From Synergistaceae bacterium (GTDB lineage Bacteria > Synergistota > Synergistia > Synergistales > Aminobacteriaceae): a stretch of 64,000 nt of DNA. Both the position numbers and the translations under genes were made by a program. The stretch spans positions 104,836-168,835 of the forward strand of contig JAFSWZ010000034.1 in the NCBI GenBank assembly GCA_017450125.1, read 5' to 3'. The notes below the pieces were generated by a model. It did no database searches and was not told where the DNA came from. It saw nothing but the letters and a program-made list of their open reading frames with translations. Below are positions 55,278 through 64,000 of the stretch, piece after piece. The first letter of the stretch is position 1. The number at the start of each line of letters is the position of its first letter.

Positions 55278-56738
55278 TTGGAACATTTAAGTAGACTTGC
55301 AGAGGTCTGCTGCCAGAAGAATGCGGTAATGAGATTCTGCTCGCAGAACAGAGAGATGAATCTTGCCGAACTTCTCGACGTGCAGGCCGGAAAGGTGAAA
55401 GCTAACCGCAGAATCACTCCGCTCTATGAGCCTGAAGATTTCTTCGTGCAGGCAGAGAGTTTCGCCGCTGAACGTGTCGGCCAAGAACTCGCCGCAAAAG
55501 TCGCTGAAGCATTGAGGCTCGGTGCAATAGGTACTGCGGATCATCACGGCGGTATATATTGTGCGCAGACGTTCCAGTCAGATCTTCTGTTCGGGCAGAT
55601 TCTGCGTAAACTCGGGGTGGGGGGGGGGGGGCAACAAGGTCAAGTTAAGGTAAAACCTATATTATCCTGCGGTCAGGTGAAATTGAGCAGCTCGACATGG
55701 GCAAAAGGTATCTCGATTTTTTCGGACCGCGATAACATAAGGAACATTCCTATTTTCCCGTTCAACCCCAAACTGCAATTAGCATTCAGTGCTCCGACAA
55801 TCAATCAGGAACTACTTTCGCGCTTCCGTCATCGCTTCGTTGACATTCAGGATCCCGGCCCGATAGAACATGCACTCGACGAAATACTACGCACGGCATA
55901 CGAGACAGCGTACGCACAGAACAGCGTAAGGTTCGAGGATCAGGTTACAAGGATAGGCGCGACACTTTCACGCGGACTGTTCAGCCAGTCAGAAGATGCG
56001 CCTGTGATTGTCTACCTCGAAATTGAGAGCCTCTTGACACCCCTGCTGCTCCGGGAACTTTCCGACAGTGATTCGCTCGTATCACGTCTCCTGTTTGATA
56101 AACGCTTCAACAAGTATCTTGCAGCCGAGACACTGTCTGATGTTATCTTCAAGATGGCAGATGACCAAGGGCAGCTTGTCAGAGTAGACATGACTTCAGA
56201 GCATACATTGTACGGGACAGATCTTAAGGGTAATGAAATTTCTATCCCGATGGAGCGTCAGACTATCGTAGGCCTGATTGAACAGCGCAGATTAATTCCA
56301 GGCGTGTTTCTTACCTCACTTCTTACTGTCTTTGAACGCGGCCTGACCTGCTTTAACGGTGTCTTTGCCTCGCTGTATACCCCAATGTGGCAGAAAGCTC
56401 TAGTGCACATGCTCGAGGCAGAAGGCATGAAGCATGAAGCTGAAGTGATAGGCGAGTACGACACGACCGGCTATGTGTGCGGGCCGGTATTCGCTGTGTG
56501 TCAGGGGGACGGGTATATCACTCCTGCCGGGCCTGTAGAGTTCTGGCGGGCAAAACCAGACTTCCGCACGCTGGAGAAACTCATGAATGAAACTCGCCTG
56601 TGGGACTCGCAGTTAATGGGTCTCACCATTATGTACGACGACCTCGTGAATCATCATGAGCGTGAAGACGGGTGGTACAGAGCCATAACAGAAGGCTCTA
56701 GAAATTCTTTCAAGGAGAATGTGATTATCAATGTATAA
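55278..56738 (+). CDS. Unknown protein, coding frame contains a G13 tract
   Basis: 486 residues from the TTG at 55278, with AGGAAGTAGG about 10 bases upstream. The first 110 residues are helical and end in ADHHGGIYCAQTFQSDLLFG. The G13 tract codes four Gly in VGGGGQQ. Then comes a compact globular region (ILSCGQVKLSSSTWAKGISI, DIQDPGPIEHALDEIL, DMTSEHTLYGTDLKGNEISI) with the look of an enzyme. No membrane helix or signal peptide is seen and I do not recognise the family. Both other frames after the tract hit TAA within about eight codons, so any slip of one base stops translation. The stop overlaps the next gene by 8 bases; the operon continues to the window end. Confidence 0.75.
   Translation: MEHLSRLAEVCCQKNAVMRFCSQNREMNLAELLDVQAGKVKANRRITPLYEPEDFFVQAESFAAERVGQELAAKVAEALRLGAIGTADHHGGIYCAQTFQSDLLFGQILRKLGVGGGGQQGQVKVKPILSCGQVKLSSSTWAKGISIFSDRDNIRNIPIFPFNPKLQLAFSAPTINQELLSRFRHRFVDIQDPGPIEHALDEILRTAYETAYAQNSVRFEDQVTRIGATLSRGLFSQSEDAPVIVYLEIESLLTPLLLRELSDSDSLVSRLLFDKRFNKYLAAETLSDVIFKMADDQGQLVRVDMTSEHTLYGTDLKGNEISIPMERQTIVGLIEQRRLIPGVFLTSLLTVFERGLTCFNGVFASLYTPMWQKALVHMLEAEGMKHEAEVIGEYDTTGYVCGPVFAVCQGDGYITPAGPVEFWRAKPDFRTLEKLMNETRLWDSQLMGLTIMYDDLVNHHEREDGWYRAITEGSRNSFKENVIINV
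55619..55631. repeat. Homopolymeric G13 tract within a reading frame
   Basis: Thirteen consecutive G follow GGGGT and sit in codons GTG-GGG-GGG-GGG-GGG. This is the longest homopolymer in the window after no other G-run beyond seven. The tract keeps the frame only at 13, 10, 16 and so on. Confidence 0.95.
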
Positions 56739-57909
56739 CAGGAAGAAGTTTTTTGTGTCTGCATTGTCGCTGATGATGATGCTTTGTGCGTTCGTCCCTG
56801 CTGCGTTCGGCGCACAGGAAGTTGACATGCCCCCTCACCTGAAGCCGGACGGAAGCAAGTACCAGTTCGCTTACATCGACTATGACGAGTATATGCCCGC
56901 GAGCACGCAGTTCTTCCACATCTTGGCCGGGCTTCAGGAAAGAGGCTGGATTAAGGAAGGCGGTCTTCCTTTCACGATTAACGACATCGAGACAAAGCGC
57001 ATGTCAACCCGTGAAATGTATTCAGCACTGCAGGAGGCCGATTTGGGAGAATACATCGCGTTTGCGAAGGGTGCGTTCCACTATCTCGGCTACGAAGAAG
57101 CATCGCAGGTTGAGCAGGATCTCAGAGCCCGTGCCGGAAAAGGTATAGACTTCGTAATCACGTTCGGGACAAGTGCCGGTGTGTTCGTGAAGAATCTGGG
57201 GCTGCCGATTCCTATGGTGGACTTTTCCGCAACTGACCCTGTAGCGTCGGGGATTATCGCCTCGTCAACAGAAGGGAGCGGAAATCCTAACGTATGGGCA
57301 CAGGTTGAGCCGTCTTTTGCGCTGAGGCAGATAAAGTACTATTACTCCTTAAAGCCGTTCAAGAAGCTGGGCGTGATAATTTACGGGGACGAAATAATCT
57401 CAGGCCTTCCCGACATAAAGAAGACTTCACAGCAGAACAGCTTTGATCTCGTTGTGTACCACATCGACGAACAGCCTAGAGAAACTGCGGCGGAACAGCA
57501 GCAGTATTATCAGCTTGTTGAGGACAAGTTCAGGCAGATGTCGGGTGAAGGTATTGATGCGTTTTATCTGACTGTAGACCTGATTAATGACCCAGAACGC
57601 TTATACCCCATAATTTCCCTGCTTTACGAAAAAGGTATCCCTGTTTACCTGATGGACGACCCAGTGAACGTGAGATACGGAGTGTTAATGCTCGTTTCGG
57701 CGTACGACTTCGAGAACGTCGGGCGTTTTGTGGCTGATGCAATCGTAAAGATATTGGGCGGTGCAGAGGCCGGATCTCTTCCGTGTGTTTATGCCAGCGC
57801 GCCGAGCATCTACTTCAACTACGAGGTTGCCCGCAGAATAGGCTACCCGCTGCACTTCGAGTTTCTTGCGGTGTGCGATGAGATTTTCACGAAGGTAGGA
57901 GCACAGTGA
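56731..57909 (+). CDS. ABC-type periplasmic binding protein (ABC_sub_bind family)
   Basis: 392 residues. A signal peptide (KKFFVSALSLMMMLCAFVPA, then AFG) precedes a two-lobed fold of the PF04392-like uncharacterised ABC transport component. Visible are YQFAYIDYDEYMPASTQFFH, GIDFVITFGTSAGVFVKNLG, PMVDFSATDPVASGIIASS, KLGVIIYGDEIISGLPDIKK, IDAFYLTVDLINDP and GIPVYLMDDPVNVRYGVLML. There is no ABC permease or ATPase beside it; instead two sensor-MFS proteins follow, so it may present a ligand to them. AAGGAG lies 13 bases before the ATG. The stop TGA overlaps the next ATG. Confidence 0.82.
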   Translation: MYNRKKFFVSALSLMMMLCAFVPAAFGAQEVDMPPHLKPDGSKYQFAYIDYDEYMPASTQFFHILAGLQERGWIKEGGLPFTINDIETKRMSTREMYSALQEADLGEYIAFAKGAFHYLGYEEASQVEQDLRARAGKGIDFVITFGTSAGVFVKNLGLPIPMVDFSATDPVASGIIASSTEGSGNPNVWAQVEPSFALRQIKYYYSLKPFKKLGVIIYGDEIISGLPDIKKTSQQNSFDLVVYHIDEQPRETAAEQQQYYQLVEDKFRQMSGEGIDAFYLTVDLINDPERLYPIISLLYEKGIPVYLMDDPVNVRYGVLMLVSAYDFENVGRFVADAIVKILGGAEAGSLPCVYASAPSIYFNYEVARRIGYPLHFEFLAVCDEIFTKVGAQ

Positions 57910-60287
57910 TGGCCGGCAAGAGGAACATACAGCGTTCTTATGTGCTGCTGCTCGTTGCCATTGCTGTATTCGCCGTGAATTTCGTGGCGGTGCTGAGCTA
58001 CCTGAACTACCGCTCAATGGTGATCGAGATGGAAGAGAAGCTGATTGCGCGTGTCGAGAAGGAAGCAATCTCCTCGATGGAAGTTGCGCTGAGTTTCGGC
58101 AAAGACTTCCGCAACTACTACGGGATACAGGACGTTTTCAGGACATTCGAGGCGCAGATCAAGGGCCCTCACACGTTCATTCTTGACGCAGATTTGAGGC
58201 TCCTCTACGAGACCGACAGCAACACATCCGCGACTTCGGAGCAGGTCGCGGGATTCCTTGCTGATAACTCCGTACGCCGTGCGATGAAGGATGCCGCATC
58301 ACAGGACAGCCTGCGGACAGAACTGAACGAACGCAAAGCGATATTCACCCCCATTCATGCGGATGAAAACATCGCCGGTTACTTCGGGTGCTTATACACC
58401 AACGATATTTTCAGGGAAGGCCTGAGGCCTATCTTCATGAGAGTCGTGATATTCGACGTGATTTTCTCGCTGATTGTGTGTGCGGCTCTCGTTGCCTTCC
58501 TCTGGACAGTGCAGAGGGAGTCATTCGTCCAGCAATACGGCAGGATTAATCACGGGCTTATGCGGTTCTTGTCGGTGCTGATAATCGAGCTCGTCATCTT
58601 GGGCATTTCAGGTACGGTGATGTACAGCTACCAGCAGGACTACAGAAGCAGGATAGAGGACTCCGTAAGATTCTCTCTCCGCAACATCAGCGAAACCATC
58701 AGGCGCGTCCGTTCTGAGGGGGTAGACCTTGCGGAAGTCCCGGATTTGAGGAACTACATAGAACGCCGAGTGAAATCGCTGGAGATTCTGCACAGGACAA
58801 GAATAACCGACAACATTTCTGATATAAGGCTGACGAACGAAGATCCGAGACAAATGGTGTTCCAGCTCGATACGGGAGATGCAAACATTTCGTTCTACTT
58901 TGAGGCAGAAGTCTCGGAGGTGGCAATGCAGAGGCAGAGGCAGGAAACATTCTTTGTGCTTCTGTCGACGATGATAATCCTGCTGATATTCATCTACGAG
59001 CTGATTAACCTCCTGAAAATTTTTGAGATAAAGGATGAGCGTACCAGTCTGGGATTTTCTGAGGGGCAGATTGCGCTCTCACTGCGCTTCTTCAGCTTCC
59101 TGTGCTGTGCGGCAGAATATCTGTGCGTACCGTATGCAGCTATGATGATTCGTGAAAGCGGGGAGGCACTTTTCGGCCTGTCTGTCGGAATGACGGCGGC
59201 ACTTCCGCTCACAATAGAGTCATTCACGCAGTTCATAGCGACTGCGATTTTCCCGCGCGTCGAGAAAAGAATCAGCGTACGTTTTGTGCTGATATTCTCG
59301 GCAGTGCTTATGATAGCCTGCAACATAACAACGTTTATTGTCGGCGGAGCGTTGACCGTCGTAACATGCCGTGCCCTTGCCGGTATCGCTTATGCCGGAA
59401 CAAAACGCGTCTCTAACTTCCTGATAACGCAGGGCTACGAGACAGAAATAGGCCGCAGCAATAACATCGCTCAGGACAGTGCGGGCGTTGTTGCCGGGCT
59501 CACGTGCGGGGCAGGTATGGGCGCTATCCTCGCATCTAACGGCGGCTACGGGGTAACGTTCCTGTGTTCGTCGGTCGTGTTCGTGTTCTACTTCATGAGC
59601 ACGCTCACTATGATTCCGTGGAAGGCTCTCTATGACCGCAAGAACAGTGTCTGCGATTTGGGAGCACGGCCGGTAAGCATGATGGATCTCGTGAAAATAC
59701 TCGTGTCCCGCGAGGTTGCATTCTTCTGCGTTGTGGTTGCCGCGCCGTTATTCATCGGCACAATGCTGTGCATGACGCTTATACCCGCAATCTGCCAGGA
59801 ACAGGGTATCTCTGGTGTTACTCTGTCTTACTGCTACATAGTCAACGGCTTGTCGGGTATCTACGTCGGCCCGGCTCTCGTTGCGAAGGCGAAAAAGTAC
59901 TTCGGCTCGTATCTTCCTGTTGCGTTCGTGTTCGCTCTTACGGCGGCCGGGTTATTTGTCGCTAAGCTCCCTCCCGTCGCAATGATGGTGATTCTCACGA
60001 GCCTTATTCTCGGCCTCATCGACGGACTGGCGACCCCAATAGCTACGGACAGCTTCATGAGCCTTGACATCGTGCGGAATTACATCGACGAATCCACAGC
60101 CCTCACGTTCTACAACATACTCTCCTACCTTCTCATGATGGCAGCTCCCGTAGCCGCTGAGTTACTGCTTCTCCCGTCCAACGGCATAATCTCACCTATG
60201 GCGGTAGGTGCGTTCCTTTACGGGCTTGCGGCAGCAGTTATCGTGATGAGCAGGATGTTCACGGGACGCAGGAGCGCGGCAGCATAA
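57909..60287 (+). CDS. Sensor-MFS fusion membrane protein, copy 1
   Basis: 792 residues from the ATG at 57909, which overlaps the upstream stop; AGGAG is 7 bases before. Four N-terminal membrane helices (about 10-31, 174-203, 217-242, 347-371) enclose two extracytoplasmic domains (about 32-173 and 243-346). The first reads like a Cache-type sensor domain (ARVEKEAISSMEVALSFGKD, HTFILDADLRLLYETDSN, AIFTPIHADENIAGYFGCLY). The rest (about 392-787) is an MFS-like transporter of about 12 helices (LFGLSVGMTAALPLTIES, ALAGIAYAGTKRVSNFLI, YCYIVNGLSGIYVGPALVAK). I know of no named family with this order. It is a tandem paralogue of the next gene; regulated transport or transport-coupled sensing is inferred. 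Confidence 0.82.
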   Translation: MAGKRNIQRSYVLLLVAIAVFAVNFVAVLSYLNYRSMVIEMEEKLIARVEKEAISSMEVALSFGKDFRNYYGIQDVFRTFEAQIKGPHTFILDADLRLLYETDSNTSATSEQVAGFLADNSVRRAMKDAASQDSLRTELNERKAIFTPIHADENIAGYFGCLYTNDIFREGLRPIFMRVVIFDVIFSLIVCAALVAFLWTVQRESFVQQYGRINHGLMRFLSVLIIELVILGISGTVMYSYQQDYRSRIEDSVRFSLRNISETIRRVRSEGVDLAEVPDLRNYIERRVKSLEILHRTRITDNISDIRLTNEDPRQMVFQLDTGDANISFYFEAEVSEVAMQRQRQETFFVLLSTMIILLIFIYELINLLKIFEIKDERTSLGFSEGQIALSLRFFSFLCCAAEYLCVPYAAMMIRESGEALFGLSVGMTAALPLTIESFTQFIATAIFPRVEKRISVRFVLIFSAVLMIACNITTFIVGGALTVVTCRALAGIAYAGTKRVSNFLITQGYETEIGRSNNIAQDSAGVVAGLTCGAGMGAILASNGGYGVTFLCSSVVFVFYFMSTLTMIPWKALYDRKNSVCDLGARPVSMMDLVKILVSREVAFFCVVVAAPLFIGTMLCMTLIPAICQEQGISGVTLSYCYIVNGLSGIYVGPALVAKAKKYFGSYLPVAFVFALTAAGLFVAKLPPVAMMVILTSLILGLIDGLATPIATDSFMSLDIVRNYIDESTALTFYNILSYLLMMAAPVAAELLLLPSNGIISPMAVGAFLYGLAAAVIVMSRMFTGRRSAAA

Positions 60288-60323
60288 CATGCAGAATTTC
60301 ATGAAAGCAGAGGTAATAATCTG

Positions 60324-62693
60324 ATGGCAGAAAGAAAGAAAATGCCGCGTTCATATGTATTAATGCTCGTTGCAGTTGCTGTGTTCGCGGTGAACTTTAT
60401 AGCAGTCTTGAGCTATCTCAACTATCGCTCTATGGTCATGGAGATGGAGGAGAGGCTGATAGCCCGTGTCGAGAAAGATACTATCTCATCAATGGAGGTA
60501 GCGTTGAACTTCGGCAAGGATTTCCGCAATTACTATGGCATTCAGGACATATTCAGGAGCTTCGAGATACAGTTCAGCGAACCGTACTCCTTCATCCTTG
60601 ATAATGACCTGAATCTCCTCTACGAGACAGACAGCAGCAGAACGATAACTCCAGAACAGGCAGCGAGGTTTATTGCTGACGAATCCGTGCGCAAGGAGAT
60701 ACAGGCAAACGCAGGGCAGGAAAGCATACAGGCATCACTTGACGAGCACAAGGCTATCTTCACTCCCATACGCATTGACGGGGAAACGGCCGGGTATTTC
60801 GGATGCATCTACACAAGCGGTATGTTCAGGGACGGCATGAGGGATATTCTCAGGAAGGTTCTCGTTCTCGACGGAATATTCTCGCTGGTCGTGAGCCTTG
60901 CACTCGTGATATTCATTTGGGTTGTGCAGAGAGACTCATGGATTGAGCAGTATGGTGAAATGAGCAACGGCCTGATGAGGTTCGTAGCCGTCCTGATAAT
61001 AGAAATCGCGGTATTAAGCTTCTCTCGTTACGTAATGACTGACTTTCAGCATGACTACAGGACGAAGATAGAGAACTCCGTGCGTCTGTCGCTGCGGAAC
61101 TTGAGCGAAAGTGTCAGGCGCGTACATTCTCAGGGAGTCGAGCTGTCGGAAGTCCCTGACCTCAGAGACTACATAGAGAAGCGCGTAAAGTCTCTAGGTA
61201 TACTTCACAGGACGCGCGTAACCGACAATATCTCGGACGTAATGCTGACGCAGGAACAGTCTAACTTGATGATGTTCCGCCTAGAGACCGGCGAGAACAC
61301 CCTTCCGCTGTACCTTGAGGCCGAAATCTCAAACACAGCGATGGAGAGGCAGCAGCAGGAAACGTTCTTCGTGATTCTGTCGACAGTAATTATCCTGCTG
61401 ATGTTCACGTTCGAGCTGGTCAACCTGCTGAAGATCGTCGAGGACAAGCAGAAGCATTCCGGCACAGGATTTTCGGAGGAGCAGATAGGGCTCACGGCGA
61501 GATTCACGAGCTTCGTCATCCTTGCGGCAGAGTATATCTGTATGCCTTTCGCGGCGATGATGATTCGTGAGAGCGGAGAATCTCTGTTCGGGCTGTCAGT
61601 CGGTATGACCGCAGCACTTCCGCTCACCGTTGAACCTCTGATGCAGATGCTCACGGAGATGATTATTCTCCCGAAGCTCAAGGTTGATGTCCGGGTGAGG
61701 CTGCTTGCCGCGACGGTTCTCATGGCTGTGTGCAACATCACGACGTTCATAGCCGGGAGTGCTCTGGTTATCGTGGTATGCCGTGCGCTGGCCGGTGTTG
61801 CGTTCCAGTGCCTGAGGTGCGAGCGCATAATGATTGTGTCGGGCTGCGAGACGGAAGAGGGTCGCGTCAACTGTATCACGCAGAATGCAGCCGGAATGAT
61901 GGCAGGAGGTACGTGCGGTGCAAGTATGGGGGCTATTCTTGCGGCAAACGGCGGGTACGGAATAACGTTCGCGTGTTCTGCCGTAATGTTCGCAGTCTAC
62001 CTTGTGAGCGTGTACACGATGGTTCCGTTCAAGGCTATGTTTGCCCGTGAGGTTTCGGCATCCGGCGAAGAAGAGAAGCCCGTACGCCTTAAAGACCTGC
62101 TGAAGATTGCCCTGTCCCGAGAGGTTGTATCTTTCAGCGTGATAGTTCTTGCGCCGCTGTTCATCGCAACGATGCTCTGTATTACGCTTATCCCTGCAGT
62201 CTGCCAAGAAGAAGGCATCTCTGCTATCACGCTGAGCTACTGCTACATCCTGAACGGTATTGCGGGAATATACATCGGCCCTGCTCTTGTTTCATGGGCG
62301 AAAAAATATCTCGGCTCATATATTCCTGTCGCGATCGTCTTTGCTCTCACGGCGGCGGGTATTTTCGTCGCGAAACTTCCTCCTGTCGTAATCATGGTAA
62401 TCATCACCAGCACGATACTCGGCCTCAATGACGGTCTTGCTTCTCCTTTGGCTACAGATACTTTCCTGAGCCTGAAGGTTATAACCAGCAATGTTGATGA
62501 GGACACGGCACTGGCGTTCTTCACGATACTGTCATTCCTCATGACGATGGCAGCTCCTACGGCGGCAGAACTTATGCTTTTACCGTCAACAGGTGCTATA
62601 TCACCCGCGATGATAGGTGCGATGCTCTATGCTCTTGCTGCGGTGGTTATCGTTGTCAGCAGAATGCGTGCGGGGGGGAGGAAGCCGGCATGA
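60324..62693 (+). CDS. Sensor-MFS fusion membrane protein, copy 2
   Basis: 789 residues, with AGAGGTAATAATCTG before the ATG. It has the same plan as copy 1: four N-terminal helices, two extracytoplasmic domains, and an MFS-like domain (LFGLSVGMTAALPLTVEPLM, ALAGVAFQCLRCERIMIVSG). The helices and the membrane-proximal half of the first sensor domain are very similar to copy 1; the outer part of that domain is less so (SEPYSFILDNDLNLLYETDS against the copy 1 region). It is 36 bases after copy 1. A G7 run lies near the 3' end. The GNAT gene starts at the ATGA overlap. Confidence 0.82.
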   Translation: MAERKKMPRSYVLMLVAVAVFAVNFIAVLSYLNYRSMVMEMEERLIARVEKDTISSMEVALNFGKDFRNYYGIQDIFRSFEIQFSEPYSFILDNDLNLLYETDSSRTITPEQAARFIADESVRKEIQANAGQESIQASLDEHKAIFTPIRIDGETAGYFGCIYTSGMFRDGMRDILRKVLVLDGIFSLVVSLALVIFIWVVQRDSWIEQYGEMSNGLMRFVAVLIIEIAVLSFSRYVMTDFQHDYRTKIENSVRLSLRNLSESVRRVHSQGVELSEVPDLRDYIEKRVKSLGILHRTRVTDNISDVMLTQEQSNLMMFRLETGENTLPLYLEAEISNTAMERQQQETFFVILSTVIILLMFTFELVNLLKIVEDKQKHSGTGFSEEQIGLTARFTSFVILAAEYICMPFAAMMIRESGESLFGLSVGMTAALPLTVEPLMQMLTEMIILPKLKVDVRVRLLAATVLMAVCNITTFIAGSALVIVVCRALAGVAFQCLRCERIMIVSGCETEEGRVNCITQNAAGMMAGGTCGASMGAILAANGGYGITFACSAVMFAVYLVSVYTMVPFKAMFAREVSASGEEEKPVRLKDLLKIALSREVVSFSVIVLAPLFIATMLCITLIPAVCQEEGISAITLSYCYILNGIAGIYIGPALVSWAKKYLGSYIPVAIVFALTAAGIFVAKLPPVVIMVIITSTILGLNDGLASPLATDTFLSLKVITSNVDEDTALAFFTILSFLMTMAAPTAAELMLLPSTGAISPAMIGAMLYALAAVVIVVSRMRAGGRKPA

Positions 62694-64000
62694 TGAATGA
62701 ATTTCCCGGAATTGCAGGACGTTTGCGGGAGCTTGGTTACCGTCCTGTTACAGCGGAGGACTATAACACGTTCGCACCGTACTATGACGAAATGAACGAA
62801 GCGTGGTCTTCTGCGCTCTCATTTGTCTGTATACTGGCATGGAGTGATGCTGTACCGGCTTTCTACAAGGTAACGGGAAGGCTCATCACATGCCTGCAGT
62901 ATGACGGCACAGTCCAGAAGTGGACGGCAATACCCTTCATCGGGCACTACTCGGACGAGAGTTTCGGAGAGGCCTTCAGTGTTCTGCGTTCCGACATGAG
63001 GGCTCTGGGGCTTCCTATGCTTATCGTTGATGCGAGTGAATGGATGCTGCCGTTCTATCAGGGAGTCAGCGGTGTCTTCTGGAACGTTGAGCGTCCGCGC
63101 AAATGGATGGACTATATTTACCGGCGCGAAGATTTCGTGAAGTCTATGGAGAGTTCTGATTTCCGCTACCGTTACCGCTACTTCCTCCGGCACTTTTCGC
63201 CCGAAACAGTTCCTCTCGGCCCGGAGCACCGTGAAGAGTGCATGAACCTGATGCGTGAAGCGTGGTGCTCGTCTCATGAATGTTCCGAGTGTTTCGCGTG
63301 TCCCCTTAAGGCTGTCGGAAGGGTCGCCGGAGCAATGGGCACAATCGGTGCGGAAGGGCTTCTTGTGCGAGTGAACGGAAAAGCGGCGGGGTTCTGCGTC
63401 GTGTCGATGCGTAACGGTGTCGCTGTCTACGAGTTCAAACACGCCAACAACCGCATGAAGGGTATCAACGAGTACATGCTGAAGGAATGCTTCACACGGT
63501 TTCTGTCCGGCGTTGAGGAGATAAACTTCACGGAGGACATCGGGAACGAGGGCTTGAGAGCGTACAAGTGCAGGCTTGCTCCCTACACTTTGGCGGCAAG
63601 AATAACGCTAAGCGCAATGGAACTGCGGGAGGCGACTCCTGAAGAAGTCCGGCTGGTGTACGAACGGGATCTTGTTGAAGCGTTTCCGTACGAGGAACTG
63701 CGGACACTGCCCGAAATCGAGGAGCTTATCCGGCGGGGAAAGTATAAGTTTCTGTGCCTTCATGACGGCCCGGAGATTGTTGCATCACTCACCCTGTATT
63801 CAGCAAAGCCGGGCTGGATGTTGTGGGACTACCTTTATGTTAATCCTTCACACAGAACTTCATTTCTCGGCTCACACTTGATACGCTCTACGGTGAAACG
63901 TTATCATGACAGCGTGATAATCGCAGACGCAGAATCCCCAGAACACGCGCCTGACCCGTCATTTGCGAGGAAGCGTCTGGCATTGTTCAGGCGTACAGGA
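62690..64000 (+). CDS. DUF2156/GNAT fusion protein, 3' end outside window
   Basis: The frame is open from the ATG at 62690 (overlapping the upstream stop as ATGA; a second ATG follows directly) to the last base, at least 437 residues. The first part (about 1-305) resembles the DUF2156 domain of phosphatidylglycerol lysyltransferases: ALSFVCILAWSDAVPAFYKV, the DYIYRREDFVKSMESSDFRY segment, and NNRMKGINEYMLKECFTRF with INFTEDIGNEGLRAYK. A second GNAT-like domain starts near 305 (EIVASLTLYSAKPGWMLWDY, LYVNPSHRTSFLGSHLI). It could transfer an aminoacyl or acyl group to a lipid or to a substrate of the transporters upstream. It is the last gene of the operon in view. Confidence 0.72.
   Translation, partial: MMNEFPGIAGRLRELGYRPVTAEDYNTFAPYYDEMNEAWSSALSFVCILAWSDAVPAFYKVTGRLITCLQYDGTVQKWTAIPFIGHYSDESFGEAFSVLRSDMRALGLPMLIVDASEWMLPFYQGVSGVFWNVERPRKWMDYIYRREDFVKSMESSDFRYRYRYFLRHFSPETVPLGPEHREECMNLMREAWCSSHECSECFACPLKAVGRVAGAMGTIGAEGLLVRVNGKAAGFCVVSMRNGVAVYEFKHANNRMKGINEYMLKECFTRFLSGVEEINFTEDIGNEGLRAYKCRLAPYTLAARITLSAMELREATPEEVRLVYERDLVEAFPYEELRTLPEIEELIRRGKYKFLCLHDGPEIVASLTLYSAKPGWMLWDYLYVNPSHRTSFLGSHLIRSTVKRYHDSVIIADAESPEHAPDPSFARKRLALFRRTG

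Noticed and set aside
62671..62678. G7 run near the end of the second sensor-MFS gene
   Set aside because: Too short to be a strong slippage site compared with G13 and C12 tracts.

Overview
The window looks like a chromosomal segment of a Gram-negative anaerobe of the phylum Synergistota (Synergistaceae-like, as found in gut or rumen). The signs are a Synerg-CTERM-like tail (Gly-rich, Cys, hydrophobic stretch, Arg/Lys end) on a secreted peptidase, an RND pump, an OmpH/Skp-like chaperone, many amino-acid and organic-acid transporters, and citrate lyase. Assignment is by family recognition only; no search was run. I saw no rRNA, tRNA, CRISPR array, insertion sequence or phage genes, and no gene-free stretch over 300 bases.

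Layout. 1-2.9 kb: end of an HTH regulator, a DUF533/TerB-like protein and an ankyrin protein. 2.9-9.0 kb: tripartite tricarboxylate transporter (receptor, small and large membrane subunits), then citrate lyase citD-citE-citF. 9.1-13.3 kb: RND efflux adaptor and pump. 13.4-18.3 kb (minus): an envelope cluster of an OmpH-like chaperone, a periplasmic-binding-fold protein and two Sel1-repeat/CsgG-like proteins. 18.4-23.8 kb (minus): terD, AIM24-like gene, terD, rpoZ, coaBC, a degenerate priA, and queT with an apparent ATT start. 23.9-30.3 kb: a giant ABC transporter protein with six tandem solute-binding-domain equivalents fused to a permease, then an ATPase carrying an RsbW-like tail. 30.3-35.0 kb: two RraA-family enzymes and a GltS-type symporter, divergent from a LysR regulator and a BASS-family transporter. 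35.0-35.7 kb: a secreted protein whose promoter spacer contains a C12 tract. 35.7-45.2 kb: housekeeping operon rimP-nusA-infB-rbfA-nrnA-truB-ribF-tatD-tgt-tsaC. 45.3-55.2 kb: a membrane/zinc-ribbon/SH3 protein, a large secreted papain-like peptidase, a small secreted protein, a phosphodiester-glycosidase-family protein and a HAD phosphatase. 55.2-64 kb: an operon of an unknown gene with an in-frame G13 tract, an ABC-type periplasmic binding protein, two tandem sensor-MFS fusions, and a DUF2156/GNAT protein that runs off the end.

The most notable items are the six-fold binding-domain transporter, whose lobes are offset so that the first and last halves could complete each other; the two long homopolymer tracts (C12 between -35 and -10, G13 inside a reading frame), each placed where phase variation would act; the sensor-MFS operon; and a PriA without a recognisable Walker A motif. 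The queT and tgt genes point to salvage of a queuosine precursor. The tricarboxylate transporter beside citDEF suggests uptake and cleavage of citrate or a related acid, but the citrate lyase accessory genes citC, citX and citG are not in the window.
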